Source: Reticulitermes speratus (Eukaryota; Arthropoda; Insecta; Blattodea; Rhinotermitidae). Taken from it: a DNA stretch of 64,000 nt. How positions within the stretch are numbered: position 1 is the first letter of the stretch; each line of letters opens with the position of its first letter. Location of the stretch: assembly GCA_021186555.1 (NCBI GenBank), contig JAJKFL010000003.1, positions 28,942,908 through 29,006,907 of the forward strand, in the 5' to 3' direction. The translations under genes were made by a program, and so were the position numbers. The notes beneath the pieces are model-generated. The model saw only the letters and a program-made list of their open reading frames with translations. It ran no database searches and was not told the DNA's origin. Positions 1 to 11,520 of this stretch are shown one piece after another.

Positions 1-38
1 CCATATGCTAAACGTTGATCAGTAACCTGCATTTGTAG

Positions 39-66
39 TTTTTTTTTTTTGGGGGGGGGGGGGGGG
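39..66. repeat. Poly-T/poly-G homopolymer junction
   Basis: Twelve T followed directly by sixteen G. The rest of the first 400 bases is AT-rich and shows no feature I recognise. Confidence 0.9.
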
Positions 67-359
67 TAATAGAAAATAGGTTACTGCTGAAACATGCATG
101 AGTTTTGTCTAAATTATTTCTTTTGGTGAGCATAGCATTCTCTGAAATTACATGTATCAGATGAGATTTCTGCATTAATATTTTAAACTTTATGGTGATT
201 TCAGAGGGTCACATTCTACTGATTATTATAAACATTCAAAATGGATAGAGCTAGTAACTGTATTATGCTCTTTGGTTGTCTGTGAACAAAACTGTGTGAG
301 AAATTTGAGATTCTTCTTATAGTGACTATAAATGTTACGTACTGTCTTCTCAAATGTAG

Positions 360-485
360 CACTATACAGTCTGGTATCTTGGTACCAATGAGGAACATCT
401 GCTTCCCTCTTCTGGTTAGAAGACAGCTCCTTGACTGAAGATTGAGGCAGGAGCTTGCTCCAAAATGTTGGTACCTATGAACCGG
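360..485 (+). repeat. PLE-type terminal-repeat relic with decayed hammerhead-like motif
   Basis: CTGAAGA (435-441) matches the hammerhead core CUGANGA. A GC-rich stem-like stretch follows, but the expected GAAAC is changed to CAAAA (461 onward), so a functional ribozyme is unlikely. Two copies of a TTGGTACC-like word flank the motif (about 380 and 468). This arrangement recurs near 16.6 and 21.0 kb. The 112-codon reading frame on the opposite strand (216-554) overlaps the repeat and is probably not a gene. Confidence 0.35.
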
Positions 486-1340
486 AGTAAATGATGTCAC
501 AGCCCACATGATAACTTTCAGAACGGAATGAGACATTTCACAAAAAGTGATCAAACAAAAAAAGCTACATAAATGATATATTTACTGATAAAATAGCAAA
601 ATATGAAAGAAATGTTTTAATAACGTGATAAGAAACTAATCCTTCCCATGTTCCATGTTATATATTCTGCTCTTGACATTTTCTCTTGTGTGTCATTTCT
701 TGATTCACTATCTCTCTCTGTAGGATATAATATACAGTATTCCATACTGCCATTCATTTACTTTGCTCTTATATTAGTTCATGCAAGTGCTCCTAGATGG
801 CAGAAGTGGCCCTCTTACTACTGTACTGAAATTATGTGAGTAAAAAGCCTCAAAAATAGAAAAGTTGGTAGATAAAATAAAAGGATAGCTCATTCAGTAT
901 AATAACTGGATGCAGGCTGTGCAAGTATCATTTAGATCCCAGTGGAATATTTTTGTTTACCAGTTCAGGACAGCTCTGATGCAGGCCAAGCATCTATGCA
1001 GTAAGAATGAGTGGGGGATGTAAAGTGGTCAGAATGTGTTACACCAAAGATCAGAATGCTTGGAGATTCATCTCAAGGCCTCCTGTCTGACACCATGAGG
1101 TATCACATGTATTTCACATCTCATTTGTTTGCTAAAAGAAGATCAATTACTAAAATGGATTTTAACGTTTGTGAAAAATGAATTATGGAAACATGTGTAG
1201 GCCTCTGCACAACTTGCCTTTGGCGTATGTATGAGGTATTTTGCCAGCTTTGATTAGCAGTGGTTGCTTCTGCTGGAAGCAGTAATACACTTGATCACTT
1301 GATCTATGTCTTAAGGCACAATACATCTGTCAGTACATGT
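486..1340. other. Unassigned AT-rich sequence
   Basis: No coding frame, tandem repeat or transposon end that I can recognise. The 63-codon frame at 648-839 has no recognisable motif. Confidence 0.5.
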
Positions 1341-1344
1341 AATG

Positions 1345-1545
1345 GCTAGATGACTGAGGTTCATTTCGCGTTAGGGGCAGAAATCTCTGCCCAAAAGTCC
1401 AGGCTGGCTGCTGGGGTCACCCAGTGTCCTGTCCCTGTTCAGTGCCAGAGCATAGAGCTGACCACTCATTTGCGTCTAGTACTGAGGTTAATGTGGAGGG
1501 CTATACCTCCACTCTCCCATACATCTCCGTGATATGATGCTTTAT
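1345..1545 (+). repeat. Decayed tRNA-derived SINE body (GCGCAGTCGG family)
   Basis: The body ends in a string of words (tgaccactcat, ctagtactgaggttaa, tggagggctatacctccact) shared in order with the better copies at 46.3 and 50.8 kb. The tRNA-like head is not recognisable here. Assignment rests on the shared tail only. Confidence 0.4.
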
Positions 1546-1718
1546 TAAGTCCAGGGACAACTTCACTTTCTGATCTTTTGTCTATGTGGAGACCTTTTAC
1601 CTCCACTTCTTTTCAACTTCGTTTTAGAACATGCCATTGGAAGGTCTAAGAAACTAAGGACAAACTGAAAAAGATTAATGGTTATAAAGTATATAGAACT
1701 GTAATTTTGCCTTTTGTT

Positions 1719-1727
1719 GGGGGGGGG
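1719..1727. repeat. Poly-G run (9)
   Basis: Nine consecutive G. The surrounding bases 1546-1880 hold nothing else that I recognise. Confidence 0.8.
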
Positions 1728-1879
1728 ACACTCTGTCACATTAAAGGAAGCATAAAGATTAGTGATATTTAAGTAAAATATGGTTAGGAGAGTGTTTGGG
1801 TTTGTGAGGGATGAAGTGACGTGAGACTGGAGACAGTTGTACAATAAGGAACTTCAAGATTTGTACTCTTCAACAGATA

Positions 1880-2130
1880 TTAAGATGAGCAATCAAGAGG
1901 CAGAGAACACACAAGGAAGAGATGAGAGGTACATACATGGTTTATTTAGAAAGCCAGAAGGAAAGATACTACTTGAAAAACCTAGAAATAGATGGGAAGA
2001 TTGTATGAAGATGGGTTTTAAAGAAGTGGTGTAGAAGGATATGGACTGGATTCATCTGGCTCTGGAGTCGTGAATGTAAAATGAACTTTCTGGTTCTATA
2101 AAATGCCAGGAATTTTACAAGTGGCTGAGT
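1880..2130 (+). pseudogene. LINE (non-LTR retrotransposon) ORF2 C-terminal relic
   Basis: Translation gives KPEGKILLEKPRNRWEDCM, then KMGFKEVV, a stop, and KDMDWIHLALES. This matches the pattern kPeGKrpLGRPrrRWeDnikmDl...vDWihLA found at the C-terminus of many insect non-LTR retrotransposon reverse-transcriptase polyproteins. Stops follow, and CCAGGAATTTTACAAGTGG near 2104 corresponds to the usual GNFLTS ending. Only the last roughly 80 codons survive, so this is a 5'-truncated, dead copy. A second copy of the same segment lies at 4315-4600. Confidence 0.7.
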
Positions 2131-2134
2131 GGCG

Positions 2135-2620
2135 GTTAATCTCGAGGTCTGTGGTCTGTTGATTTAGTCAACATGGCACAGCGCACTTCTGAAATTTGTT
2201 GCAAGTAGAGGAACCTCCCACAGCTGACCTCTGCATTGGGTTTGAGGATCTGCTTGAGTTGTGCTACTTTCCATAAAGCAGTGAGTGCTCCTCTGTCATG
2301 GGGAAATGAACCTTTGGCAGTTTGTATTAGTACTCACAGAACTGAAATTGAAAATGAGCAACATGTGCTATGTTAGAAGTTGGCTGTATGTATGAACAGA
2401 ATCAATTGCTAATTTATAGTCCCCCCCCCCCCAAAAAAAAAAAAAATTTTAAGTGCAGTCTGAAAATTACCATAAAATTACCTGTTTATTTTAATCATCT
2501 CCATTCATTTAATGAGTTTCATTTCAGCTGGTATTATGGAACTACAGAACTACAGTTTATGTGGTCTGACTTTTGTGAATTCGATTTTGGTTTGGCTTAT
2601 TTTAAGAACCACATCAGGAG
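2135..2620. other. Unassigned sequence with C12/A14 homopolymer junction
   Basis: Twelve C (2421-2432) run directly into fourteen A (2433-2446). The 107- and 80-codon frames overlapping this stretch have no recognisable motif. Confidence 0.5.
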
Positions 2621-2622
2621 TT

Positions 2623-2792
2623 TTAACCCTTCAATGCCGGCCTCCGTGCACTGTACAGACCTTGAATTCTTCATATGCTTGCCGTCTCGGTGACCATTCG
2701 GTTGTGAATGCATTGAAGGTTGCTACAAATTTCAAACCCCTCCATCCTGTGTAGTAGTTGAAATTTAAACCTCAGGATCATTCAAGGGTTAT
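2623..2792. mobile_element. Possible piggyBac-like MITE
   Basis: The left end TTAACCCTTCAATG (2623-2636) is mirrored by the right end CATTCAAGGGTTATT (2778-2792). The terminal inverted repeat is about 13 bp with one mismatch. TTAA at the left and CCCTT termini are typical of piggyBac elements. The right TTAA has decayed to TTAT. The 170-bp interior has no coding capacity. Confidence 0.4.
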
Positions 2793-2794
2793 TG

Positions 2795-3420
2795 AACATT
2801 TACATAGCATTTTTAAGAATTTCGTACAGATTTTAATGACAGCTGGACGTCTGTTTTATGAGTAGTATCAGCTGTAAGTCTCATTCTCTTTAAATCATTT
2901 TGAGAGCCGCTTTATAAGGGGCCTAACTGCATTTTTTGGGCATCGCGTTAGCCGTTTGAAGGATTCTGATGAAACTGGATACATGGCACTTCTGTTATGT
3001 GAGTACGTATTTTCGTATGTTAAGTTTCGTTCACTCGAAGTTATATTAATGCGCAGGAATTAATACATTTTTTGGTCCATCTTTCAAGTGTTTACCCATG
3101 AAAAGAAGTTTCATATGAAGGATCGATTATATCGAATGTACGTTCGTGGAATTTTCTGAATGCTATTATCAAACAATCGATTATATATTTCCGCAGCAAG
3201 GGGCGTGATTCTCGCAGTTGAAGGTTAGCAGTGAACACGAAGGACATGACAACTTTGAGGTTAAGATTTCATAAAGCCAGGTGAGTTATCTATTTTAGCG
3301 CAAATAACATTATGAACAATTAACACCATATACACGTTCACTGCCATTATTCTACACTAGTACATGATATATCTCGTGACCATTAGTCTGTGATGTAAAT
3401 CAATACAAAAGAGAAAACAA
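2795..3420. other. Unassigned sequence
   Basis: AT-rich; no feature recognised on either strand. Confidence 0.5.
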
Positions 3421-3424
3421 CAAA

Positions 3425-3790
3425 TTACAAGACAGATGCAAAAGACTAGCAAATTCAGTAACAAATCCCAAGGAAACTACTTCAGGAGACGCGAGTGTCT
3501 GCCAGTACCACAGTATATTTGTGAGAAGATAACTGAAGGATGCATTTCCAAATATGAATGTTGCATTAAGAATTTTCTTGAGCATACCATTTTTAGTAGC
3601 CCAGCTGAACCAAGTTTTTCTACATTTGAACAGATTAAAAGTAATTTAAGGTGTACAGTGAGCCAAGAACGACTTGAATGAACTGGAACAAATTGCAAGC
3701 AAAGGAGAAATTGCAGGTTCCTTGGACATAGGAAAATTGGTGGCAATATTTGCAGCACAAAAAGCAAGAAAAATAACATTTCATGTGAGT
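3425..3790 (+). pseudogene. hAT-type transposase C-terminal relic
   Basis: The frame from 3436 ends in FEQIKSNLRCTVSQERLE, then shifts. The +1 continuation reads NELEQIASKGEIAGSLDIGK followed by LVAIFAAQKARK. The order 'ik..lR.tms.eRL..La.lsie..ia.sld...li..fa..kaR' is that of the C-terminal dimerisation region of ZMYM1-like/hAT transposases. A frameshift near 3680 and the missing N-terminal two thirds make it a pseudogene. Similarity was judged by eye only. Confidence 0.5.
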
Positions 3791-4004
3791 CATTTAATAA
3801 GATGCAGTAATATGTGTAGAGCATGAACATATCATTTTCTTGTGATTTTTGTATTTTATGTTAACTAGGCCCCACAGATATAATGTGATGTAGACTTGGT
3901 CGCGTCTGAAATTGTGATGTTCTACCTCTTATTTATATACAGGAGCCTCAAATCTTGTTTTGCAGGCGGCTGCAAAATATCTTAAACCGACTATGCACAA
4001 AGTT

Positions 4005-4140
4005 AATTCATTAGGATGTAACACTATAGAGACGAAGATGGCTCTATAGGAGCCGAAACATATGTCGGGTTTTAAAAAGTTTTTAAATATATTTTAAAAA
4101 ACTATACAGTTTTTTAAATAAAGTTGCATCCAGTTGGTGT
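4005..4140 (+). repeat. PLE terminal-repeat relic with decayed hammerhead
   Basis: A perfect 5-bp stem II, GGCTC/GAGCC (4040-4044 with 4050-4054), is followed by GAAAC (4055-4059), ATAT, GT and cleavage-type residue C4066. This matches the 3' half of a PLE hammerhead. The 5' core is ACGAAGA (4032-4038) instead of CTGANGA, and stem I does not pair. GGATGTAAC (4014) and GTTGCATCC (4124) hint at flanking inverted arms. Confidence 0.55.
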
Positions 4141-4314
4141 ATGTAAATAGTGACTGTGAAAAGATGCACGGTGGTTACAGAATAAAATACATTCAGGAAA
4201 TAATGGCTAACATAAAATTTGAATAAAAACCGAAAAGGAAAAAGAAAGAGTAAATTGAACAAGATTGTGAAAACGGAATTTTGAGAAAGTTACAGGCATT
4301 AAATTGCATAAACC

Positions 4315-4600
4315 GTGATGGCAAATAAAATCAGGGTGATAAAATCAAGGCGGATAAGATGGGTGTGCAATGTGGCATGCATTGAGTGTTTGGTGGGAAA
4401 ACCTGAAGGCAAGAAACTACTTGGAAGAACCAGAGATTGGTGGGAATATAATATGAAAATGGATATTAAAGAAACAGGATTGAAGGTTGTGTGGACTTGA
4501 TGCATTTGGCTAAAGATAGAGAAAAGCGGGAGACTGTTGTGTACACGGTGATGAACCTCTAGTTCTGTAAATTACGGGAATCTACTTGACTAGATAAGGA
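4315..4600 (+). pseudogene. LINE ORF2 C-terminal relic, second copy
   Basis: The 61-codon frame reads RRIRWVCNVACIEC, then LVGKPEGKKLLGRTRDWWEY, then NMKMDIKETGLKVVWT. This aligns by eye with the pattern RiRWagHvaRm...yrvLvGKPEGKrpLGRPrrRWedNikmDlkeiG. Stops follow, and a degenerate tail reads AATTACGGGAATCTACTTGA. It is the same family and strand as the relic at 1880-2130. Both lack the catalytic part of the reverse transcriptase. Confidence 0.75.
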
Positions 4601-4604
4601 ATAT

Positions 4605-6060
4605 TAACTTCTCAAGAAGACATCTGCTACTTGGAGTTAGTTAATGAATCCGGGATGGCAGAAAGTTGAAGGATCTGTTAACTGTTTAAAGCCCAGTAGT
4701 AAATACATGTACCACCTGCAATAACATTCAAGAACTCTGCAATTTTTCCACACCATGTAATAGTTTCGTACGATTCACACAATCAGCATGGATTACTTCC
4801 CTAAACAGCATTTATCGGCTGGTCTTTGCAATGGAAACAGACTTTGTTCCGTGTGAGATGGGAACTGAAGTGTTTTTGCGGTATATAATTTAGATTAATG
4901 TCAGTCTTCAAGGCTTAAACTGAGTGTTTACATTATAAGTCTTTGAGAGTGAGTTTTATTCTTGTTGTTAGTCATCAGTGAAACTCAAATGTTGGGATTA
5001 AAAAGCAGAAAACTGACATGCTGGATGAGAGTCGAGGTCTTTTGTTAACGTGAATAAGATGGAGTGTCACAGTGTCATGAAAACGTTTGCTGCAAAAGTT
5101 CCCTGCCGTAAATTGCTTATGAAAGGCAGGCTTATACGGAAAGTGAAGTTTACTTCGGAACAATTATTTTTCCCATCTGATAAAATGAAGACAGTATTCA
5201 TCCGCCATTTTTCATCTGTTGCGCTCAGCCGTAAGGACTGGTGAAAGTACACAAGTAGTAAGTAGCCGAAAGGAGGGTGCAAGAGGTTAACAGAAGTTAC
5301 ATGTCAAGTAAATGTGTTATACAAGACACGGAATTTATCTTCAAGTGTTTTATTGTCATTCAGGCCGGGGACAGGAATTGGTCTCTTGAACTTAAACATG
5401 GGCGTCGATTGATACCCTCAACCATGACATTTACTGACAATATGAACAATACTGCTGAACGAGAAATGTCGCTCGTAGCACGGAAATGATTAAACTATTA
5501 AGCGAAATTATCATTTTGACTTTTTTATTTCGTAAGGACTTTGTTTCACCCTGAGGACTAAATCACGCCTGTAATTTAGCCCAGTAATCACCTTCTTTCA
5601 AAACGCTTGAGATAAAATCATATGACGTAATTTGATACTGCACAAAACCTGTTTTGTGGAAAGAGGAATGTGATGAATTGTGGGCGTGTCCACATTCCTG
5701 CGGCGCGGTTAGTAACGTCTGCCCACAGGTAACCGTGAAACGTATCAAGAGCTGATGGATGGATTTTCATGAAATTAGGTGTTGAAGAGTTCTAATAAAA
5801 ATTTGTTAACACAGTGCAGTTTTGGAAATTTCAATAATATAGTGGACACTGTGTATTAAGATACGCATGAGGTTATGGGCTCTCTTCGAGTGTAATTCTC
5901 TAAAAAATTTTCGTAGTGAAAAAATTTCAAACAGGCCTTGTATAAAAACGAAATTATTTATTTTTCCTTATACACATTTTCCTCAAGTCGTTCGTTTTTG
6001 GAGTCTTTTAAACAAAAATGAGTGAATGGTTTAGAATTATTGGGCCAAGCTTTTAGGCCT
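4605..6060. other. Unassigned sequence
   Basis: About 1.45 kb with no recognised repeat or coding frame. Frames of 60-70 codons occur on both strands at the density expected by chance. Confidence 0.5.
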
Positions 6061-6065
6061 ATTTT

Positions 6066-6955
6066 TTAAATCGCAGAGAATAAACTTTTAGAAGGTAAAT
6101 ATAAATAACACAAATATAACCTACAGGTTATTTTAATGAAAATTTGCTTTAATGTAAAGGATACACTGAAGTTTGTGGGGGGAAAGCCACCATGCCTCAA
6201 TATGACCTCCCTGTCTTTCACGGGATGAGCATATTGGGCAGCAAGGGTTTTTAGGTTTTGTCCAAATTTCTGGCGTGACTTATTGAAACAGATCAGCAAT
6301 TTCGCCTCGCAGAACTCTAATGTCTGTTGGATGTGACGCGCACACAAAGTTTTTGATGCAACCCCAGAGCGAAATGTCAGATGGGTTTAGGTATCGTAAG
6401 TTTGGGTGCCAAGTAAAGTACATCCACGACCACACCAGACGTAGTTGAAACTTTGGGTTAGGTCGTTACGTAGACCTACTTCAGGCCTCCTGCGTGGAGC
6501 TGCACTATCCTGCTGGAATACAGTATGAAATGATCAGTACCATCGTTTGAGAGTTGAGGAAAAATAAAGTTCTCTAGCATATCCAGATACGGGACTCAAC
6601 GAATTGTTTCCTCGCCAGATAAATAAGGCCCATACCTATTAGAGTTTGTAGCAATACACCAGATTTTAACTTTCGGACTCTCAAACCCGAAGAAACGCTG
6701 CTACCTTCCCTTCCACAAACGGTTAGATTACGTATATTAACCACGGAAGGCCACTCGGAAAGTGGCCATATCAGTAAAAAATTGTCCTTTGAGAAGGTGT
6801 TTTTCTACATCAATCTTTTCCAACGCCAAATTTCGAATTCCAAACAGCATGCATAATCTTGCAGTCGCAGATTCTGCATGTAGTGGATTCGGTATGGAAT
6901 GCAGGTATTGGCTCACATTGCGGCGGAAAGTGGCATACGGCACATTTGTTGCCAA
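6066..6955 (-). pseudogene. Mariner-like (DUF4817-type) transposase relic
   Basis: Read on the minus strand, 6955-6737 encodes a piece ending EKHLLKGQFFTDMATFRVAF, the DDE-type signature around the first catalytic aspartate (usual form FSDEaTFhvsG). The following frames give VRKLKSGVL...IGMGLIYL and later WHPNLRYLNPSDISLWGCI. The last corresponds to the 'WPPRSPDLtPcDFflWGylK' block with the second catalytic D region. Downstream, MCARHIQQTLEFCEAKLLIC corresponds to the C-terminal helical part. At least three frameshifts or stops disrupt it. The 148-codon plus-strand frame (6762-7208) is a shadow. Confidence 0.7.
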
Positions 6956-6959
6956 GACC

Positions 6960-7395
6960 TACTGTGCTGGATGTGCTATGGGAATATTTTCAGGTAAGGC
7001 ATATTTGTTGCCAACGACAGGTACATTAAAGACTTCTGCTGGCTTGCCGAATTTCCCTGACGTCACGCTTTCTCCAACAAAGGTGTTTCTTCATACATTT
7101 TCGTGTACATTTCCTAACTTGTTTACAATAATCTGTCGAAACGTTTTAAAAGTGTGTGATATCTTAAATAGCTGTTCTTTATCGAAATTCGATGATAAAT
7201 TTTACTGAGAAATTCAAGTGTAGCAAGTATAATCATTTTGCAATTTCGTTTACTCAGCATTGCGGCTTTACTGAAGGTCTGGTGTAAAGTTTCTTTACCT
7301 TATCTCTTTAAATAAAATCTATGCATGCTTTCATTTCCTTGCAGTTTTGCTCCGAATGGGAAGACTGCGGCTAGCAAGAAGATATATATTGCTGT
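6960..7395. other. Unassigned sequence
   Basis: May hold further N-terminal mariner sequence in decayed form, but nothing certain can be read. Confidence 0.4.
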
Positions 7396-7399
7396 ATGC

Positions 7400-8260
7400 C
7401 AGCGGTTTTCGAAATCTTAATATCTGTGAAGCACTTGTGACAGAATCGGCATTTTCGCGGAAGGCCTGTAAAGTAAATTGTACTTTGGCGGGTATAAAAA
7501 TTAATAAGACTTGTTAAACTATAAACCTTTTTACACGATGTTTCAGGGGAGATCTGCCATACTTCCGTAGAACGTCCTATGTGCGAAGACGAAATTTTAC
7601 AGGGATATTGAAGCGAGGAAAATGTGGTCTTCTTGCGGTTCCACTTACTGTACCTGTTTAGCGTGATGCGTAATCTGCTCAGGTCCCTCCTTCAGCCGAT
7701 AGCGAAGCAACGCCATGCGGCGGCGCGTGTGCTATTTAAGTATTTGGGACCGTACGGACGATTTATATGGAACTACTGTGAGGGTTTCTTGCTTAATCAC
7801 TGTCTTTATATGACTCAGATGTTAATTAAATGTTAAGTAGAGGTGTTAACCTTACAAGAAATAAAAACTCTTTTCGTTTTTATATGTGTTTGGTAATCAA
7901 TAAATGTATAACAGCTCTCATTTTTAAAACTTCTCTCGCCATTATCTCCGCAACCGACACGGATATTTTTTATTATATCAATGTAATTTAACGTAAGAAA
8001 CTTTTTTCCGAAGTATGGCAGATTCTCCCTGAACACATAATAAGTAAAATATTTACACAAATTTACGAAACACAAAATTTTATTGGTGTTGATTTACACC
8101 GAAAATAGAATCAGCACCATTTATGTTCAAAGATGGGGATGAAATAAGTGACTATAATTGTAAAAATTATATTTTCATTCTAAAAGAAGTGTGTTTGTGG
8201 AATCCGTGAAAGTCGCCGGAGGAACCTTCGGGCTCCACGAGCACATTTTGAGTATTACTG
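7400..8260. mobile_element. Probable non-autonomous hAT element, decayed
   Basis: The left end CAGCGGTTTTCGAAATCTTA (7400) with GTGAAGCAC and TTTTCGCGGAA resembles the common hAT MITE start CAGTGGTTCTCAAAC. The right end (about 8190-8260) has GGAACC, TCGGGCTCCACGAGCAC and TTTTGAGTATTACTG. The two termini are imperfect inverted repeats. The flanking octamers (CTGTATGC, CCCTAACC) do not match, so the pairing of these two ends is uncertain. Confidence 0.45.
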
Positions 8261-8644
8261 CCCTAACCTAATAGAGCAACGTAACTAGCGACAGAAAAAA
8301 GATGTAGCTGCTTGATAAATGGGAATATTCATAATCCAGGATTTCAAGTATACGACAAAGGCTAAAATTTGTGCGTGCAAGTTGAAGTGTAAGCCCAAAC
8401 TAGGAGATACAGTCACTTTTGCTTTCTTATTACAAAAAACAAAAAATGTTCAATACGTTTAAAGTGTCTCATCGGAAACACTGAAGACGTTACAATAGCA
8501 GTGAAATTGGTAATTTTATGAAAATTAACTACATCACAAACAATACCTTGAGAGAGAAAATTTTGAGTTGTGTTATTTCGGAAATTCGGCTGCCGAATTT
8601 TATTTGTAACATGACGTTTCTGTCATCGTAATTATAGGTCACTT

Positions 8645-8700
8645 TAAAAAAGAAGAAGAAAAGTAAGAAGAAGAAGTAGTAGTAGTAGTAGTAGCAGTAA
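8645..8700. repeat. Trinucleotide-rich tract (AAG/TAG)
   Basis: Alternating AAG- and TAG-type triplets. The 300 bases on either side hold no recognised feature. Confidence 0.7.
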
Positions 8701-8989
8701 CATTTGAACACCAACATGTTTTTAACCGACAAGGGCGTCAATTTGAGCACTCTATTAAGATTGTTTGGAGCTATAACTCCACTGCTTTATGCATCTTAAT
8801 GGTATAGTGTTTAAATAAGCACAAGTGAAATTTTACCTGCAAGACTCATTACGCTGTAATTCTGTACTGATTATCTACCCTTACATTGCTGCAAAATGAA
8901 TTACGGTTAACATCGAGATGAATTTATAGTTCTCTCTACCTTTCCTTAGGTTTTTGAGAGCTAACATATCTTTAAAGTAAAAGAGAAAA

Positions 8990-9048
8990 TAATGATAATG
9001 ATAACCATAATAATGACAATAATACAAACAACAACAACAACAACATGG
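8990..9048. repeat. Trinucleotide-rich tract (AAT/AAC)
   Basis: Degenerate AAT triplets pass into an AAC run. Confidence 0.7.
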
Positions 9049-9088
9049 AAACAAAAGCCACTCCAAGGTTCATCTATGACACGCATAC

Positions 9089-9499
9089 GTGAATTCGTCA
9101 AAGTTGCAATTTAAAACGTGGAGATCTCTATCCGGAAACAGAGGGTTTTATGGTAGGTGTACAGGACAAGGTAAATACACAGTCATGGTGAATCTGATCT
9201 TAATCTTTCATTTATTACAGCAGAGATATGCAAAGAATGTAGTTCTGGTAAGGAAACCACACAACATACTACTTATGATTTTAGTTTCAACAGAATATAA
9301 AAGAAGACATGCCAATGCAGCCAAACAGGTTCAGCAAGAAATCCTACTGAAAAACAAACCTAATAAAAATTCAAGTCATATATATAAATGTACACTACAA
9401 CGTACTGTATTGTGGAATACTGAAGGTAAAAAATTTACTGTGATTGAACAGTGCAAGCTGGTAAAGAAATACGGCCCAAAAGACCCGGTGTTACATTAG
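9089..9499 (+). other. Open frame of 136 codons, not recognised
   Basis: No motif or family is recognised and no splice context is convincing. It is lysine/arginine-rich in its second half. It may be a relic of a mobile element or chance. It is listed only because it is among the longer frames outside identified repeats. Confidence 0.15.
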
Positions 9500-9767
9500 C
9501 TGACAGCACCTAAACAAAAAAAAACAATCTAATGTACATAATTAGTGCAGCTTTCCACAGATTCGGAGGATAATGAAATGGTGTATGAAAATAAAACCCA
9601 GAAATATTTTAAATTAGCGTGTGGAACTAAATAGATATATGATAGATTTGACAGTAGTACCAATAGTCCTGTCAGCAACTCCAACAACATCCAAAAGCCA
9701 GAAATATGTTAAACTTGCTACACTGTCCGCAGACGTCTCGGCTTTCACTAATAGTTGCCGATGTAGC

Positions 9768-9798
9768 GACGACGACAACAACAACAACACTACCGCTG

Positions 9799-9849
<51 letters not shown>

Positions 9850-9882
9850 ATGCTACTACTAATAATAATAACGATGATGAAG
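9768..9882. repeat. (ACN)n microsatellite block
   Basis: ACA triplets, then about twenty ACT triplets, then AAT triplets. The long leucine, threonine or valine runs predicted in all frames here are translations of the microsatellite and not genes. Confidence 0.9.
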
Positions 9883-9884
9883 TG

Positions 9885-11516
9885 GCTCGGATATTTTCTA
9901 GACTATGCTCTGTCAGCATGTATTATGCTGTCGCTTCTGATTGTCAGCCTATGCTCATGGATTCCTTGGGAAATTGGGAAAAGTTACTTTATGTTTTGAA
10001 AGTTCCGGACGATTATTACGCGAACTTGTTGTAATGATCTATAAGTATGATCCACACCCAACCGAGACAAATTATGAGCAGAGTTGTGTGAGAATATAAA
10101 GTAACACTCAATGAAACCAAGAAACAAAAAAAAATGGCGAGAAGTCAATTAAATTATCGAACCCGTTAATAGTAAAAGCCTTAATTTTTTGCATAATGTT
10201 AATTCGAATTACATGAAGGATTTTTGAATATGTATATTACTCGGTGTCATTTCGGATAGATGTTAGTGCATTGGCTGGCTAAGGTGTTCAGTTCCTGTCT
10301 GAAGCAAGAATTTTTTTCTTTTGATACAGCTCCAGTCAGTCGGTGGGGACCAACCAGCCTTTTGTCTCTTTTTCCAGGGCTAAATCTGCCTGAGGGTAAA
10401 GCTGACTCATCGCCTGTACCTAATTCCGGAGTGAAGAATGCGTGGAGCTCTATTCTACGTACCTGTGTACGTATCTTTGACGTCAATGTGCTTCGTGAAG
10501 TGCAAGGTAAACTTTACCGTTTATCTCTTTATGGCAGGCCCCAGGGTTCACTGTTTCTGTGGCCCAGAAAAGGCTGTATGTATTTGAAATTCTGTGTCAA
10601 ACATATTTTGTATGCAAATTATTACGTTGCTCTATCCGCACTGTCAGTTCAGGGCTAGGCGTAGGTAGGGCCCCCAAATTTATTTTTGCATTGGGCCTAT
10701 AAATGTCAGACCAATCGCTGTAGGTCCATCCGGATTGTTGCTTAATTGCATGTGTTGCACAGATAAGAACAGCGGACTGTTACACCATGTAATTGTCAAG
10801 TACGTAACTCAGTTATATATATATGTGCAAATTTGTCAGTTCTAAAACAGAACTTTCAGAACCTTTTCTAGAAACACTGCTGTGAGTATTTCATAAGCTG
10901 AACTATTCATTAGTAGTACAGGAGGAAATACAGCTAAAGATCTTTGTAGTTGGCCAGTGATTTGATTGATGGCGGACTTGCTTTCTTTTGCTTAGGTCAG
11001 CAACGTGCTTGCCTGAACTCTGTGTGGGTGTCGTGATTTCTAAGCCACGATTACTCTGCTTCTTTTACCGTGCAATAAAATTTGACAAATGTTTCGCCCT
11101 ACCTCTCCACTTAATACATGCTAGGTACAGCTGCTAGAGAGAATTAAATCTAGTAAGACCTGTAACTCAATATGGCATGACTTTACAAAGAGTATTCTTC
11201 ACCAACCGGAACATGAAAATTAGTTTAAACGTAACCCGAGTCCGGTCGTATGAATGATGCTTCCTGAATAAATTTGGTACATTTTTAGACGAATTACAGG
11301 ATGTTAACTTGAATAAGTTTCTACGCTCTCCTTTCTTACCACAGGCTATTACTTTTTAAAGTACTAGTATGTGACAAATTCAGGTTATTCAGTGTAAGGA
11401 AAGAATTTCTGTTCTTTTAAACAAAGTAGATTACGTAGTCAGTATCACATGTTTGTGTTATGTGCGAGAACGGCTACATCTCGAACATTGTTGTCAATTC
11501 GCTGCAGGGGCAGTGA
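9885..11516. other. Unassigned sequence
   Basis: 1.6 kb without a recognised element. The 132-codon frame at 10260-10658 has no recognisable motif. Words near 10380-10460 faintly resemble the body of the local SINEs, but not enough to call. Confidence 0.4.
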
Positions 11517-11520
11517 TTTT

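Noticed and set aside
216-554. 112-codon minus-strand gene
   Set aside because: It overlaps a PLE-type repeat, and similar pseudo-coding peptides come from other copies.
6762-7208. 148-codon plus-strand gene
   Set aside because: It is antisense to a mariner transposase relic and has no motif of its own.
9614-10034. Coding frames with long Thr, Val or Leu runs
   Set aside because: They are translations of the ACT/ACA microsatellite and break off outside it.
10250-10460. Another copy of the GCGCAGTCGG-family SINE
   Set aside because: Only scattered words match and the order is not clear enough to support a call.
11085-11100. Hammerhead fragment at ATGTTTCGCCC
   Set aside because: Only a short word matches; no core, stem II or arms nearby.
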